A stretch of DNA of 53,098 nucleotides from Boletus sp. NGJ (GCA_019096195.1 JAGTXK010000102.1:1-53098), one strand, 5' to 3'. Positions 9,732 to 22,535 are shown, counted from the stretch's first letter. The notes: generated from the letters alone by a model not told the origin. Numbers and translations are program-made.

Positions 9732-10506
9732 CCAGATCAAAAATGAACATCAAAATCATTGTTATCCTATTCCTAGCCTTGACAATTAGATCCATATATT
9801 TATTAGCTCTACCTATTCTGCCTTCAGTCAATAGTCTCATCAAAATGGTTGCTCCTGTGAGTTTCAGATACATTGCTAGTTGTCTGACACTGATCAGCAT
9901 TTCTAAAAAATCTGCTTCCCATGGTAATATCACTGAACTTCTGTGCAACAAAAAGCAGCCTTCACATCTCCTAGTGTCCACCACACCTCTCTTTTGATTG
10001 CCTTCTAATCTCAACAAAGTAGAAGAGTGGGTATTCCAAGCCCTTAAAGAAGTGATTACCATCCTATTTGCCATTGTGATGCTAGAGATAGCTTGCAAGT
10101 TGGCAAAATGGGGGCTGCAGATAATTATTGAGCTCTTTGTCAGTCTTTCTGTATCATTTGGTATGTCTCATGAGTGTCACTGCCCCTAAAAACATCAATA
10201 TCATATATGAGCATGCCCATTACTACCTGAATCATAGTACCTTGGGCAGAAGCAATGATAATGGTGATTATGGCTGGACATTGTCTAGTACAATGATTAG
10301 ATACTTTCAAACATATTTAAAAATGAGTCAAGCCTAAATTCAAGTAAGGGCAGAGAGATCTCACATGTTTCTGAGCAGGTAGTGACCTATAGATGAGCCC
10401 TTGAATCTGTTTGAGGTAGAAAACTATGGAAAACAAGAGTGTAATATACGCAAACAATAACCTGATGATAATGATGACAACACAGGATCTATCCTCTGAT
10501 ACCAAT
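9732..10506 (-). mobile_element. Fragment of another LTR retrotransposon with initiator-Met-type primer site
   Basis: On the minus strand, TTGGTATCAGAGG (10505-10493) follows ...CCATACCTAACA, the classic arrangement of an LTR end plus a primer-binding site for initiator-methionine tRNA. A 124-codon minus-strand ORF (10098-9724) runs into the insertion site of chromovirus 1 and stays open on the far side (3110 downward). I do not recognise a gag or pol motif in it. The 5' LTR should extend rightward from 10507, but its far end and a partner LTR were not found. Confidence 0.5.
10493..10504 (-). promoter_or_regulatory. Primer-binding site complementary to initiator-Met tRNA
   Basis: Minus strand TGGTATCAGAGG. 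The motif TGGTATCAGAG is the widely shared start of primer-binding sites in copia and some gypsy elements. It follows an LTR-like end CTAACA by one or two bases. Confidence 0.65.
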
Positions 10507-12766
10507 TGTTAGGTATGGTAGTACTAAAAACATAAGCTACATATTCTAACAACCTTGAACTTTCATTAGAGGGATTAATAACTAAAAATGTAAAGTTTAT
10601 ACCAGGAAGATAATGAGTATAATAAGGTCATTAATTGTCTACATTGCAACATTTGTAATCTTGCTGCATTTCATCATTCAGAAGGGAACTTGCAAGTCTT
10701 GCTGTCTACTGCTATATCTAAAGATCACATTATCAAGTGGAGTACATGGTAGTTGTGGATGAAGAAGAAAAAGTTTTACATAATATGATGGTCAGACCAT
10801 TATTTGAATTGAACTCAGTCCAGGCAATACTGATGTGGTGCAGTCACATGAGGTGTAACTTGGTTCACTTTATTAATCTGGTGATTTCTCACAACTGCTC
10901 TTTTCTGCACTTTCCCATTATTCCCTGGTTTCAATGTACCCTCTCAAATTGAGCATCAAGTAGTATCCTAATTGTCAATTACAAAGTGTTTACCTTTTTG
11001 TTGTATACAATAATATCAATTAATACAAATACATTTTGAAACACCTTTTGAGGCCTTGTAAAGTTGGGTAATCCTGGTATGTTACTCTCAAATCTCATTT
11101 GGAAGAATAATATCTACCTTAGACTCCTATTGGGGTTAAGGATGGACCAGACCCCCCCATACTCCACTATGATGTTTTTTGACTTCCCACTCTAATTAAT
11201 TAGAACACAAGGAGCCATATCAACATCCATAAAGTATAGACTACACCCACTATATCACCCAAAACCCATAGTACCTCCCCAGGCCATAGTTGAAATTGTC
11301 TGATTCATGCCAAAGGAAAGGTACCTCAACAACAGAAATAATGGGAGGCCTCAACAATCTTGATGACATGGGTGGGTGCAGAGATGAACACATGTTCTAT
11401 ACCTGCCTGCATCAGCAAAAACAGCAAAGTCTACATACAGTAGGCCTATATAGCATATATAACACTGGTTGCACCCATCAACATACCACTGTAACATAGT
11501 GTGATGTAACATACATAATTTGTATAGTGACTACCATAGCACTATGTGACATTAGGGTCAATATACATGATGCATCAACATATGTCACAAAAAATAATAT
11601 TTAATGACCACGCCTTATAAGGCATTGCAAGGTTAAAATATCCCAGCAGGTTTACAATATAGTTGGAATCCCACCCTAAATTATATCAAGGCACTTCCAA
11701 TGTCGTGGTCTTTAATGAGAAAGCAGTTCCAAGGCTGATCCAGGTCAACAACCAAATAGAGACTGTACCCATGTTCCAATACACTGCATCAGGTTCAATC
11801 GGGTTCCAATGCATTCCAATAGGAATATCATGTGCCAAATCATGCCAAATATATTTTAACCTCAGTTCTCATTCCAAGGGAATCTCAAGGCGACTGGTGA
11901 GCATTGGAATAGATGAGTCAAAATTTGGAATTAAAATATGTTGTATTTCAATGTACTACTATCAAAACCAACATTCAGAATATGCCGGATAATTCATAGC
12001 TAATAGTAGTGTGGGAGGGACAGGAGGGGACTCTATATGCAGCAACCCAGGATGAGGAGCAGGTTGTACCGATGCTCATTGAGTTTGTCGTCATTGATGA
12101 GAATATCCATTCCGTAACTTGAAGTAGTATGAGGGAGAGATTTGAACGAAGAGTGACAGAACACAGCATCAATCTGATATTGTTACGAATGTGAGCACAG
12201 GTTCACTAACCACAGAATCAGACTTACCACAGGACTATTGACATAAGACTGGGAACTTCAATGAAGAGAGCAATGGGCAAAGAGCATCTGCATATGAATC
12301 TGAAGCTATCTGACTGGATACAACGAACAATGCAGATAATATTACTTATAAGTGAGTTGGTCTAATTCAGAGGAAGTCGGAGGGTGGCACAGCAGTTTGG
12401 AATCACAGTGTTGCATTGTTCATTGGAGTGACATTGTGATCGAATGTCATGGTGGCAAGGAGGATGGGAGAAGAAAAACAAGCAAGAAGTGGAGTATCAA
12501 TGGTGCTTTAACATGCTGAGTTATTGTTTGGTATTGTATTGTCATATGACTTAATTTGGAGTGCCTTATCTGAATTATATTAGCACTTTGTAACGACCTA
12601 CAAGAAACTGGTCACTACTCAGATTTGACCAGCAGGTTGTCAATGGTCAGCAGATCAGCATTACAGTACATTTGCCAGTTGTCCATGCCCAATATTGAGC
12701 TATCATGTTGATGATCTATCAATCATTGACAGTGATCAGTCTAATTAAAGGTGGACACCACCAGCA
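10507..12766. other. No recognisable gene; AT-rich, probably LTR and old transposon debris
   Basis: The first few hundred bases are presumably the 5' LTR of the element at 9732-10506. Around 11640-11990 the sequence is rich in TTCCAA/CATTCC units. Between 11480 and 11590 several ATAGTG/CATAGC words occur. Short ORFs of 60-110 codons on both strands show no domain I can name. Confidence 0.5.
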
Positions 12767-14530
12767 AAGTGTTGCGGTAAAGATGCAACTCTTTCTGCAG
12801 TACCAACGACATTATATTGTACAAAGCATGTAAATTCCCTTGTGGGTATTAGTGTTCCAACTGACAGCTCTGATACAGGCCCAAGGGAACATCTGCAAGG
12901 CAGTCGAATCATGAAATCCCGCTGAACGACACTTTTCAAAATTGGTTAGGAGAGTCATTGAGGTAATCACTCCCCCCCACACTCTTGTCCCTTCCTCATT
13001 CAATGATTTGTTAGATGGTTCATGAAAGGGGGATGGATAACAAAATTCGAAAACATCTATAAGGTGTGTAATGAATATTGAGTCTAAAAGCTGAGCTATG
13101 CAAAAGGTCCATGAACACACATGTGCAATTCACTCCACTGGCAACTCATAGACAATCAGATGCCATTGAACTCCCCTTCAGTTGTGCACAAGCAGTCAAT
13201 CCCAACAATGTTGGATTCGAGCATTGGCTGTTGGGGTGTTCATCTAATGATGATCGCACAAAACTTTTCGAAAAAACATACCAACTGTTATCAGCTTGTC
13301 CTCTGTTCTCTTGACTCACTTGAGGAAAAAGCCTCTTGTGCCCAGATACCCACCAGGGACCTTGATATGATCTGAAATCACATATATACGCTTGCATTTT
13401 TCAGTGATGATGAGATGTTTCATTCAACACTATATGACTGGTTGATTGGCAGAGGGTTGGCTGACAAGCCATTGGCTGTATGTGTGTTTCACTCATCCTT
13501 GAACCATTGGATGCTGACAGGCGTGGAGTTACAACCCCAATACCTTGAGGCTCACCTTTGGTGATAGCCTATTACACTCCCAAAGTATCAATTGCTGTGG
13601 TAGTTTTATGTCAAAGATGGCCAGCCTCTGCATGCCACTGAAGTGCTTGCTATTTTGGCAGAGTTGACAGAGTATGTCACAAGAATTCTTGCTGAATCTT
13701 ACTAAGACAGACTGTTCTCAGCATTGACCTGGACTTGAGCACATGGATTGAGTACTTCACACTTGCCATTGGAAATGCCAAGTCTCATCCAATCACTGCA
13801 ATTGGCAGGCATGAGACTGCCATCGCATTCTTTATAACCTTGAAAAAAAGCTCAATGTGGCTGCTCAGGTGCAGCTCAAGGTGTATAATCCACTCCTCCC
13901 TCATGCGAACAATCCTAGCAAGGAAGGTAATAGGATCAGACAATTAAACAAGAGGTTGTTCACCATGTCCAAGGTGTGCCACCTGAATTTCCTTGTTTTG
14001 ATCCTGTCTGACCACAGCCCATCAAGCTTTTCCAATTTTATGACAGGCACTGATTCTTCATGTGTCAGAACACCAAGACAAGCATATTGTTCAACCCATT
14101 TGGGACCAGATATTTGAAGGTGATAGAGAAACATTGTTCATTCCACTTGCACAGCTAACGTCTTGTTCAGCTTTGGACACAGATGTGCAAATGCATGCAG
14201 ATCACATCATAGTGAGCGTTGTCCCACCGGGAAAGTGTTTCTACCCCTCTGAAGGTGCATTTCCGCTACATAAGTCGACCATTCTTCCCTCCCAAAGGAA
14301 CATGATTGATGTTTATTATATAGGATATATTGTGACGCTGCTTATCTCTTTCTCATTGCAGAACAGGGCACAACTTCCCAAATGTTGGGCTTCTCGGCCA
14401 AATGACTGCAATCATCAACTGCATGTGCGGAGCTGCCTGCTGGACGGATAGACATAGCTGTCAGGCAATATCTTGCCAAGCTGGACTCGAGCAACACTGG
14501 GACGAGGGTCATATATGAAGATATCAAATG
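12767..14530 (+). pseudogene. Nucleoporin Nup155/Nup170-like pseudogene (C-terminal part)
   Basis: A broken copy of the large scaffold nucleoporin of the inner pore ring. Recognisable blocks, in order: KCCGKDATLSA...LYCTKH (about 12770-12828); NWLGESLR (12938-12961); AIELPFSCAQAVNPNN, FEHWLLGCSSNDDR and CYQLVL.SLDSLEEKA (13165-13335, with a frameshift); DDEMFHSTLYDWLIGRGLAD and PQYLEAHLW (13405-13560); QPLHATEVLAILAELTE (about 13620-13671); LSTWIEYFTLAIGNAKSHP and QVQLKVYNPLLPHANNPSKE (13730-13925); SEHQDKHIVQPIWDQIFEGD and PPGKCFYPSEGAFPLH (14062-14280). A probable intron survives at about 13672-13722 (GTATGT...CTTACTAAG...CTCAG), so this is a DNA-level copy and not a retrocopy. At least four frameshifts or stops are present. 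Identification is from family memory. Confidence 0.8.
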
Positions 14531-15081
14531 TCAGTTGTGGCGAAATTGGTGAATGAAAGTGATTAAAGTTACATTGTCCATTGGCTATCTATGTGTACTT
14601 GATTCTGATTCAGAGGCACAAGAAATAATATGAATGAGGCAATTAATCAATTGCCTTTGAGACTTGAACCTTCGGCCCGCAGCATCTGAATCAGTGACCA
14701 TTCTGCCTGCTTCTGATTTAAAGTATCACCTTGCCACCTTGCAGAGGAGACTGTAGCAGTCTGACTTGAGCTTCAAGTTGGGATCAGACCGTCTGAATCC
14801 AGCTTAGACTCCAAGTCAGATTCAAAAAATCTAAGTTGTCCTTCGTCAGTTTAAATTGTTGTTTGGGGAGTGCCTAGGTAATAATTCAGAGAGTCAGACA
14901 CCAAAAGCAAACTAAAGCATACGAAAGAATGCTAACAAAATACTATGAACTCCCAGAACAAAGCGATCACATTTGCAATGTAAGACAAAGATCAATGACA
15001 AAAACATGAGTACAGACGGACATGAGATATCACAATGTGTGATTAGCATAGCGAGTGGACAATGAATCACTTGGAAGCCAT
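14531..15081. other. Intergenic, no gene; GATTCAGA-type words
   Basis: Non-coding spacer between the nucleoporin pseudogene and the convergent accessory ORF. It carries several copies of ATTCAGA/TCTGAATC (14601-14615, 14684-14693, 14792-14800, 14817-14825) that recur in introns of the neighbouring minus-strand genes. Confidence 0.5.
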
Positions 15082-16640
15082 CTACTTAGCCCTGCCAGAC
15101 TGCCTGGCTGCTGAAACAGAAGGGGTAGGGGCTGCATCTGCACCACTGTCATCATCAGCAGCAGCAGCAGTGGCACCTGAACCCTTCAGGTTGGCTTTAC
15201 CCTTCCACTTCGGTTTCAAGGATCCTCCTTTGCCTTCACCAGGGGACAAGCCTCAGGCTGATCAACAGGTGTGCCATTGTCAAGATTAGTTGGTACTGCT
15301 TGAGGCACTGGACAAATGGATATAGGTCTAGGAGCAGGAACTGTAGGAGCAGAAATGGATTCATGAGCAGCTAGAGCAGCTGGAGCAGGAATGGCAGGAA
15401 CATAGGGGATGGCAAGAGGAGCAGCAGCAGCCATGATGGAAGCCAAAGTAGAGGGGGTGGCAACAGGAACTGGAGCAGCAGAGGGGGGTCTGTTGGGAGC
15501 CTGATCTGATAGGCCACCTGCAAACATGCACTCACGTCGGCCTCCCAGTCGACATCGTTGTCAACAGTAGCTGTCAGTGCCGATGAGGCAGGGGTCAAAT
15601 TTGATGTGTCTGGAAAGAGTGCATCATTGAAGAACTTGAATACAGATTTGGCCCATGGTGTTCCCGACAGAAGCTGCTGGTAGAAGTAGTTGTGGTACAC
15701 ACTATATGGTATGCCTGTCTTCTTGCCAGTTTGGTAGAAGTTTAGATCCCCAAAAAGAATGAAGATTACCTTTAAACTCATTTGTAAGTTGAAACAGAGG
15801 AATTGTAAGGAGTTGAGAATGCACCAATATGCCAGCTGCAGCAATCATCCTAGCAGTTATGGACCACAATTCCCAAATTTGACCTTTCGGTCTTGGTCCT
15901 GAAGTGTTCTGACCTGAAAGGGATGACTTTCTGAATAGCATGACCTTCAATATCTTTTGCACAGCCTGTCAGATATGCCGCACGAAGCTCAAAGAATTAA
16001 TAGCATGCCTTAACAAGACTTGCAGTCTTCAAAAATAGGTCTTTGCATAGATTGTTCGGGTCTGGGAAGAGGACCGGTGTAAACTTGGTATACTTGGCAT
16101 TCGCATCAAGCAATAGCTCCTGACACCTAGGTTTGTCAAACCAAGAGTAGCCTCGGATGAAGAACTTGGCATTGAGTCCAAAGATGCTCCCAGCACTACC
16201 CTTCACATCTGAGATGGATTCAGAGTGGATAGTCTGTACACCAGAACAGAACTTTGAATCTCAAATCAGTCGGAATAACTATAAAGGTGGGGAGAAAGCT
16301 TACCAAGTTTCTGAAGGTCTTGTGAGCCATCAACGGATGCAAATCACTTGGAACAAACTGATACAGCTCAGTCTTCATGGTGTCTTCAGTCGAAAGGGGA
16401 GAAAGCCAGCATTCTGCACAGTTGAGGTCAACATTCGGGTTCATCGTCAGCGAAAAGATTCCGGAATTAATCCAAAAGCAATGGGTCATGGAAAATTTCC
16501 AGCCAAGTGTGCATATGGGGTCATTCTGACGCTTGATGGCCATTTCAGTACCAGTGAGATTTGCGACCTTCCTTCCCTGACACTTGGCCTCTCAAGCATC
16601 GTGGACAGAGACCTGTGTTTCTAGCATCTTGAACTTTCCA
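15082..16640 (-). pseudogene. Transposon-linked accessory ORF of a basidiomycete family, decayed
   Basis: I recognise the type from other mushroom genomes but know no function. Minus-strand pieces: FVPSDLHPLMAHKTFRNL (exon ending near 16307); then, after an intron of about 100 nt, the best-preserved block at 16206-16012 (SIFGLNAKFFIRGYSWFDK, KYTKFTPVLFPDPNNL, LFLKTASLVK); KVMLFRKSSLSGQNT (about 15945-15900); IWELWSITARMIAAAG; GTPWAKSVFKFFNDALFPDT (15669-15610); and WEADVSACLQ (about 15544-15520). The tail is low-complexity Ala/Pro (15527-15290), then an acidic/Ala segment ending RQSGRAK at the TAG 15084-15082. Frameshifts interrupt the middle. It lies downstream of the Plavaka transposase on the same strand, which suggests cargo or a second element gene. 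Confidence 0.6.
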
Positions 16641-17556
16641 TAAAGCGCTATCAAGGTCTTCTGAGAGTCAACTAACACCTGAACAACAGCATGTACAATA
16701 TTAATATGTCAGTGAGATCGAGAATTTAAGAACCTGAAGAGATAAAACAAACCTTGTGAAGTTCTTCATTTGTCACATCGTTGCTCGGGATGGATGAGGG
16801 CAGAATGGACACCGTCTGAATCATTAGATGCAGAGCTATCAACCTGGTTGTTGATGTCATCCATGTTGAACTCTGACTTGTCGGCATCATCGTGGACTTG
16901 GGTAGGATTTCTGGCTCAAGGAGGTATTACGATGATGACTGTCAATGAGTGGTATCAATGTGACTCAGAACCAAGTAAGGGATATGACAATGAATCTCTC
17001 TATGCACACGAAACCAAGCTTAAGTACATCTACATTCTGACGGTGCCTGAATACTCACATTGACCATCCAGAGTAATACATCATGTGTTCAACTCTGAGC
17101 TTGAATGAAATGAAGAGTGGTGTTGACCAAATGAGTAATTACTTGCAATGTTGACTGATCTTTGGTGCCAGAGTGGAAGTATTCTATTAAACCCTTGTTA
17201 CACATGTTTCCTAGATGGAGAATGATTATAATCAATTGTGTGAGGCCAGCTTGAGATGGATGTACAAAGAATATGTGTAAATGCACAAATAGCCTCCTCG
17301 TTGCATGTGTGCAGTGGAAGAACTGAAAATTTGACATCAAAAAGATACATGTAAAGTGATGAGACGACTTGGAGGTTTAATTGGCACGAACATGATAATG
17401 GTGAATGTTGGCAAGGGCTGGATCGCTGGCGAAATCTGAATCACCTATGATATCGATGTCTGACAGGAATCCAAGTCAGATTCAGATTCAGATTTGAGTT
17501 GTCATTTTGCAACATTGACATGATATTGAAATTATGTCAGTGCGAGCTCAAACAAT
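16641..17556. other. Spacer between accessory ORF and Plavaka transposase
   Basis: No supported gene. Contains TCCAAGTCAGATTCAGATTC at about 17471-17490, one of the recurring GATTCAGA clusters. Confidence 0.5.
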
Positions 17557-20500
17557 TTAAAGCAGCTTGGCTTGGAAGAACCAGTCACCATCTACATAGT
17601 TGACAAGAAAGAAGTCACCAACATGTTTGAAATCTGGCACAAGGAGAGCCCCACAGGTAACAGATCGAAGTGAGATGAATTCGGACTGCACTGAGGGACA
17701 AGACCTGAGGCAAGTGAAGCCTAGGTCATGATTGACTGTGTGCTGATTTCCCATAGGGATATCCATAGGCTGCACCAGTGCAAGATCCAAGAGGGGTTGG
17801 TCATGATTTAGGATGTAGTGGAACATCATCAGAAGGTGGGCAAATGTATACTTGGTGTTGCCATGCTTGTCTTGGGTGCAGATGAACACACAATCGTAGC
17901 GTTGGTTTCCATGGAAGCTCAGATTGCATCGCAGGTAGTCAGTAGCTAGTTTCCAGTCCACAGTGGACTTGTAGTTGACTTTGAGGTACCAGCCTTCTTG
18001 GATCTACCAACATCGTGAGATTTAGAGCAATAGAATGTTGACTCTATTAATAAAGTGCACCTTATCCTGACCTACGGGAACAAACCATGACCTGCCATTT
18101 GGCAGTGGGATCTCATTGGCACTAGAAAACATGTTGATGAATGTAGTGAACTTCTTGCGAAAATCTCAGAAAGCCCAGTCTGGTGACTTTTCTCGCTCTA
18201 TGTCATTGAATGTTGTTGGTTTCTGAAGAGAGCCGAGGTAGATGTGCTCCACGACTGGCAGGTCATCAAGTTCCTCTTTGGCTTCTTCGAGATGAGACAG
18301 ATCAAGGGTGGCCTTATGACGTTCATCATCCAGATGTTCAATCCAGCTGCAGATCAACTCGCAAACAACTGTCCTATGATCCAATTTTGCTAGCTAATAA
18401 CAAGGAGTGAATTCATGATCAGTTGCCCCAATGGGCCACAGAATCAACCTGTTAGTGCGCTATTGATGCTTACTTGTTTGGACACATCCTTGCAATTAGT
18501 TTGATGGAGGTACGCTCGTCTGATTGGACCATGCTGCTTCTCATTTGGGCACATACTGAAATTGCAAACTGCACCTTTCTCGTGGATATCTCAAAGTACA
18601 TGTTTGGCTAGGTGAGCCTTCTAAAAATTCCAGTTCTTGATTAAGTCATCACCCTGTAAAGAAATGTACTCCTGCCACCAGAAGTCTGTTAATTCAGAAG
18701 GATTATCGTCAGATTATTACTCACCTTGAGAAGTTCCTGAAACCTAAGGAGCTGCTCTTCTCCCACAGCCAGGGTGGTCTCTGTTTGGACATCAAGCATC
18801 AGATCCATATGGTACTGCAAGTATGCTGTGATGGCCTTCAAGAGTGCATAGCTGACCTGGTCAGATTCACACGTAAGTATGTTTTGCATTGTAAATAATA
18901 TTTGCTGTCGTTGTAAGGGAATTCAAAGTCAGAAACAGTGATTCAGAGGCTCATTACCTTAGCTATGTTGAGGAACTGATTTCTGTCAGTGAAATGGACA
19001 TTAGTGATAGACTTGAAATGCATGAAGTTTTGCCAGCACAGAAGTTGGTCGTGTCTATGAATAAGAACAGTAGTCGGATGAATTGAGATTCAGAGATGGT
19101 GAATTTCAAGTGGGATTAACTTACTAGTCATCCACTTTCTTTGCAGAGTCATGACCTAGTGCTTCCAATCATGCTTTGACTTCAGTGAATAACTGATCGT
19201 CCCACATTCCATGGTCATCAGTGTGTAAAGGGTCGAAGCTGATCGTTTGGTGAGGATCAGAATTTTTGATACACCAAAATGAGTTCTGTCAACAGATACA
19301 TTATTAGTTCACATCATAAGTCATATTACAAATAGAATTAGATACCACAACCAGTCGTAAACTCTCAGCTTTCAGTGCTTCCTCCCATTGTGGAAGGTAT
19401 TCAGCAGCATCTTGGGTGGTATGGGAAGGGTAGTTGGTTACATGCTCCTGAAGTTTGTCATGAGGAATGAGACAGATAGGGCAGGGGCACTGAGATTTCA
19501 ACCCCCATATCAATGCCATCACATATCTGTCGAAAACAATGGTGTATCATTAATAGGATTATGACAACAAGGCATTAATAACACCTACTGTTCCTTGTAG
19601 TCGGCCAACAGGATAAGAATAAGTGGATACAGGATGCAGACAATCTCATCGAAACATTTGTATGTGAATCCTACATGTGAGAATGCAGCAATGGACTCCA
19701 TAATCTTCAAAATGGATTGATGCCATATGACGCGCTTCAGATTTGTGTAAGAAAGCTTGCCATCTTCTTCCAAATCATTTGGAACCTGTTAAAAGGACCG
19801 ATCCATAGTCAAAGTGAGCTTAATGAATAGTCAAGAGGTACGCATGATGGGTAGAAACCCGACTATGCACCCTCCTCCCAAGCTGTCACCATTCCTGATA
19901 TTCATGGGAAGGTTTGCACAATGGAAAATGATTGGGCAAACTTTTACCTTTCCTGAATCTGAAAGGTGACTCTTGTCAGCATACAGTATAAAAGCAAAAG
20001 GTACACTGCTGTCAGGTAGATCAGACTAGCGTGAACACTGGCGATTCAGATTCAGATTTGTCAGCACCCCCACATCGTCAGTGTATACTAATGAGACTTG
20101 CTTGAATATCCCACCAACAGTTAGCAGTCCAAGGTTCATGGATGAAGCACTCAAACCTGACGCCATTATGTTTGCATAGGCATTGAGCATCCCACATGAA
20201 ATGGGGAGTGAGTAATGGGTCTTCAAGAAGATCCAAGGCCCATTTCCATAGTGGACAAGCATATACCTCATACTTCAACTTGTCTTTTTTGTATGGCACC
20301 AAGATTATATGGTCCTGAAGCTAGATCGAATTGCCACATCAGTATAGGTCACAAAGGCTACACACTAATAATGTTGATGGTAAACAGGCTATGTAATACG
20401 CACAGGCGTTAATTGCGGAATGACACGAGACCAGGCATTCATGACATCATTGTAGGACCTCAAAGTGAAACCCGATTGGCCACCAGCAATCAACCAGATG

Positions 20501-21120
20501 AGCTTGAGCAACTGGTTAATTTGCTCTTTGCTCATAGCAGACTGGTGAGTAAGCTCAGCAATTTCAAAGTGGACCTGAGACAAAAATGGAGCCCAGGGTG
20601 CATCATCAAACAGACTTGGTTGAAAGGATTGTCTCCCTGTAGGTGGAGAATGATTCATACTCAGTCGCATGACTAGCCTTAGGATGATATTCCATTTTGA
20701 AACTGTCAGGAGTGGCATTTGCAGTTGCCATGAAAGGTGGTACAGGCACCCAATCTGTGAAGGAAGCAGGTACTTCTTCACTTTCATCCACTGCACCGAT
20801 GGGATTTGGATTGCCTGTGCCAGAGGACTCAGAGCCTGGAGAATGTAAATGTAACTTAGACTCGCTAACATCACAAAAAGAGAAACTTATGTGGCTGTTG
20901 TGAATCGATGCTCATACTATCACCTCCAGAAGAGCCGATGTCGGTGATCTCATTGTCATGCCTCCTGGCCATGTCGTGGCCCAAATTGATGTCAAGGTCC
21001 AGGGTTGGTAGTACATATGGGTCATTGGCATCTGACGAACTGCCAGGCTGCTGAGCTGGAATAGAGGACCCAGCAATGAACTGTTCGAGTTCCTTTCGCT
21101 GCTCTGCATTGCACAATTTA
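17557..21120 (-). pseudogene. Plavaka-type transposase, multi-exon and decayed
   Basis: Plavaka elements are basidiomycete DNA transposons related to CMC/EnSpm. Minus-strand blocks in family order: acidic N-terminus (21116-20871); FTDWVPVPPFMATAN and FKMEYHPKASHATEYESF (20765-20640); then, after a frameshift, DDAPWAPFLSQVHFEIAEL and SKEQINQLLKLIWLI (20613-20480); VPYKKDKLKYEVYACPLWKW and LLTPHFMWDAQ...EPWTANCWWDIQ (20302-20090); LKRVIWHQSILKIMES (19773-19690); ALIWGLKSQCPCPICLIPHD (19516-19455); LLKAITAYLQYHMDLML (18845-18790); and the C-terminal VFICTQDKHGNTKYTFAHLL, LALVQPMD and DLGFTCLRSCPSVQSEFISL with GALLVPDFKHVGDFFLVNYV (17961-17570). Introns of usual length separate the blocks. Frameshifts and missing segments indicate an inactive copy. 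Termini were not found. Confidence 0.82.
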
Positions 21121-22535
21121 GAAGTGTCAACTGATCATACTTCAAATTGTACTCTGAATCTGAATCGGATTTAGATATGTGGGGACGTTGACATACATTT
21201 AAGCTGGGCATTAACCACCACTGCTGCCAACTCAGCAAATTCCTTGTCTTTCCTTTTTTTCTGTCATCTACTTGCATAACTGGACTCATGAGATTTGAGC
21301 CCTCATGGAGTGTATTCTTTGTTACAGTACTGTATTTGCATGGTATCTTTGAGTTCTCTGCTGGCGTGCCCCTGCTATAATATGTATGCTTAGACAGCAT
21401 TGGATGTGACAAGGGGTATCACTGGTATATTATAGTGGAGATTTTACAGGAGGGAGGGACGATGGTGAGATTGGTGAAAAAAAAGCATATGAGGCAAGGG
21501 CATATGCTTTGGAACTGTGTTTGAAACTGTGGAAAGTGGGATCAGACATTACCAGGTCTATCCAATGCCCCCTTGTCCCTTGGAAGTCCCTTGGAATTAT
21601 GAATCATTTTTAGAAGGTCCTTATGACGTGGCTTACAGTATTGGAAAGCATGTGAGCCGTTTCAGAAGACCCTTTCAATGCAGATGCAATTCACTTGCAT
21701 CTGTGTCTAAATATGGCAGGATTGGAAGGCAGGTTACAAAATTTGCGACATAGTCTGTTATTGTAAATCACCATTTACTTCATGCAATCTGTAATCCATG
21801 GTAGACATCAGTCAAACTGAACAAATGGGCCAAAACACTTTATTTAATAATGTAGATGAGACATCAATGTAGGTACAGTGCCACTCAACATTGTTGAAAA
21901 CATTGGCTTTTGTGTCAATAGACATATCCCAGCTCAGTCATCCCACTCACCCCCTTGCTCATCCTCTACATTCTTATTGTTGGTGCCATATTGATAACAA
22001 CACATTGTTATGTTGTTGTTGTCATATTGCACACAAGTTGTGTTGTGTTATTGATGGTGCTGGGCCATCAACATCAATATACATCTTGATCAAACTTCAG
22101 CTAGTAAACAAGTGAGGATAGTGTACCAGGACAAGGTCAGGGTCAATGAGTATACACTGTAGTGGTGAGAACAAACAGATGAGGCAGTGATGAGCATGCA
22201 CAAAAGGTGGTTGTGAATGTACTTACAGTATCTCCACATATCCATATCTGAGTCTCTAAGTTGTCAGGTTCCTTGGATGTCTAATTTATTCCCTCCCTCA
22301 TCGGCAATGCCATCACTGTTGCATGCATTGGGTTCCTCCTCAGCCCAATGTACTCTGTTATGATGAACAATGCTGGCCAGGTCCTTCTGCAATGGCTCCT
22401 CACTGGCACCCTCAGGTTGATTGCAGGTGGAGGACAAGCCAGCTTGGCATTGATTCCATTTAAGTCTGGAAATGGGGATGGAGTGTGAGATTCTGCTATT
22501 CAGAAGAGAAAATAAAGAGAAAGGAGAAAGGGGCT
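21121..22535. other. No gene recognised
   Basis: Contains SDSDSEYNL coding-like sequence near 21150-21175 that may be the N-terminal acidic part of the Plavaka protein, and a perfect hairpin GCATATGAGGCAAGGGCATATGC at about 21486-21510 split by a short loop. Region 22240-22500 could be a degraded continuation of the MFS transporter fragment. Confidence 0.4.

Noticed and set aside
14640-14720. tRNA-like look of a stretch with GACTTGAACC
   Set aside because: No acceptor pairing or anticodon arm could be formed.
15062-15289. Plus-strand 75-codon ORF
   Set aside because: Opposite strand to the Ala/Pro-rich tail of the accessory ORF, which has a coherent reading to its stop.
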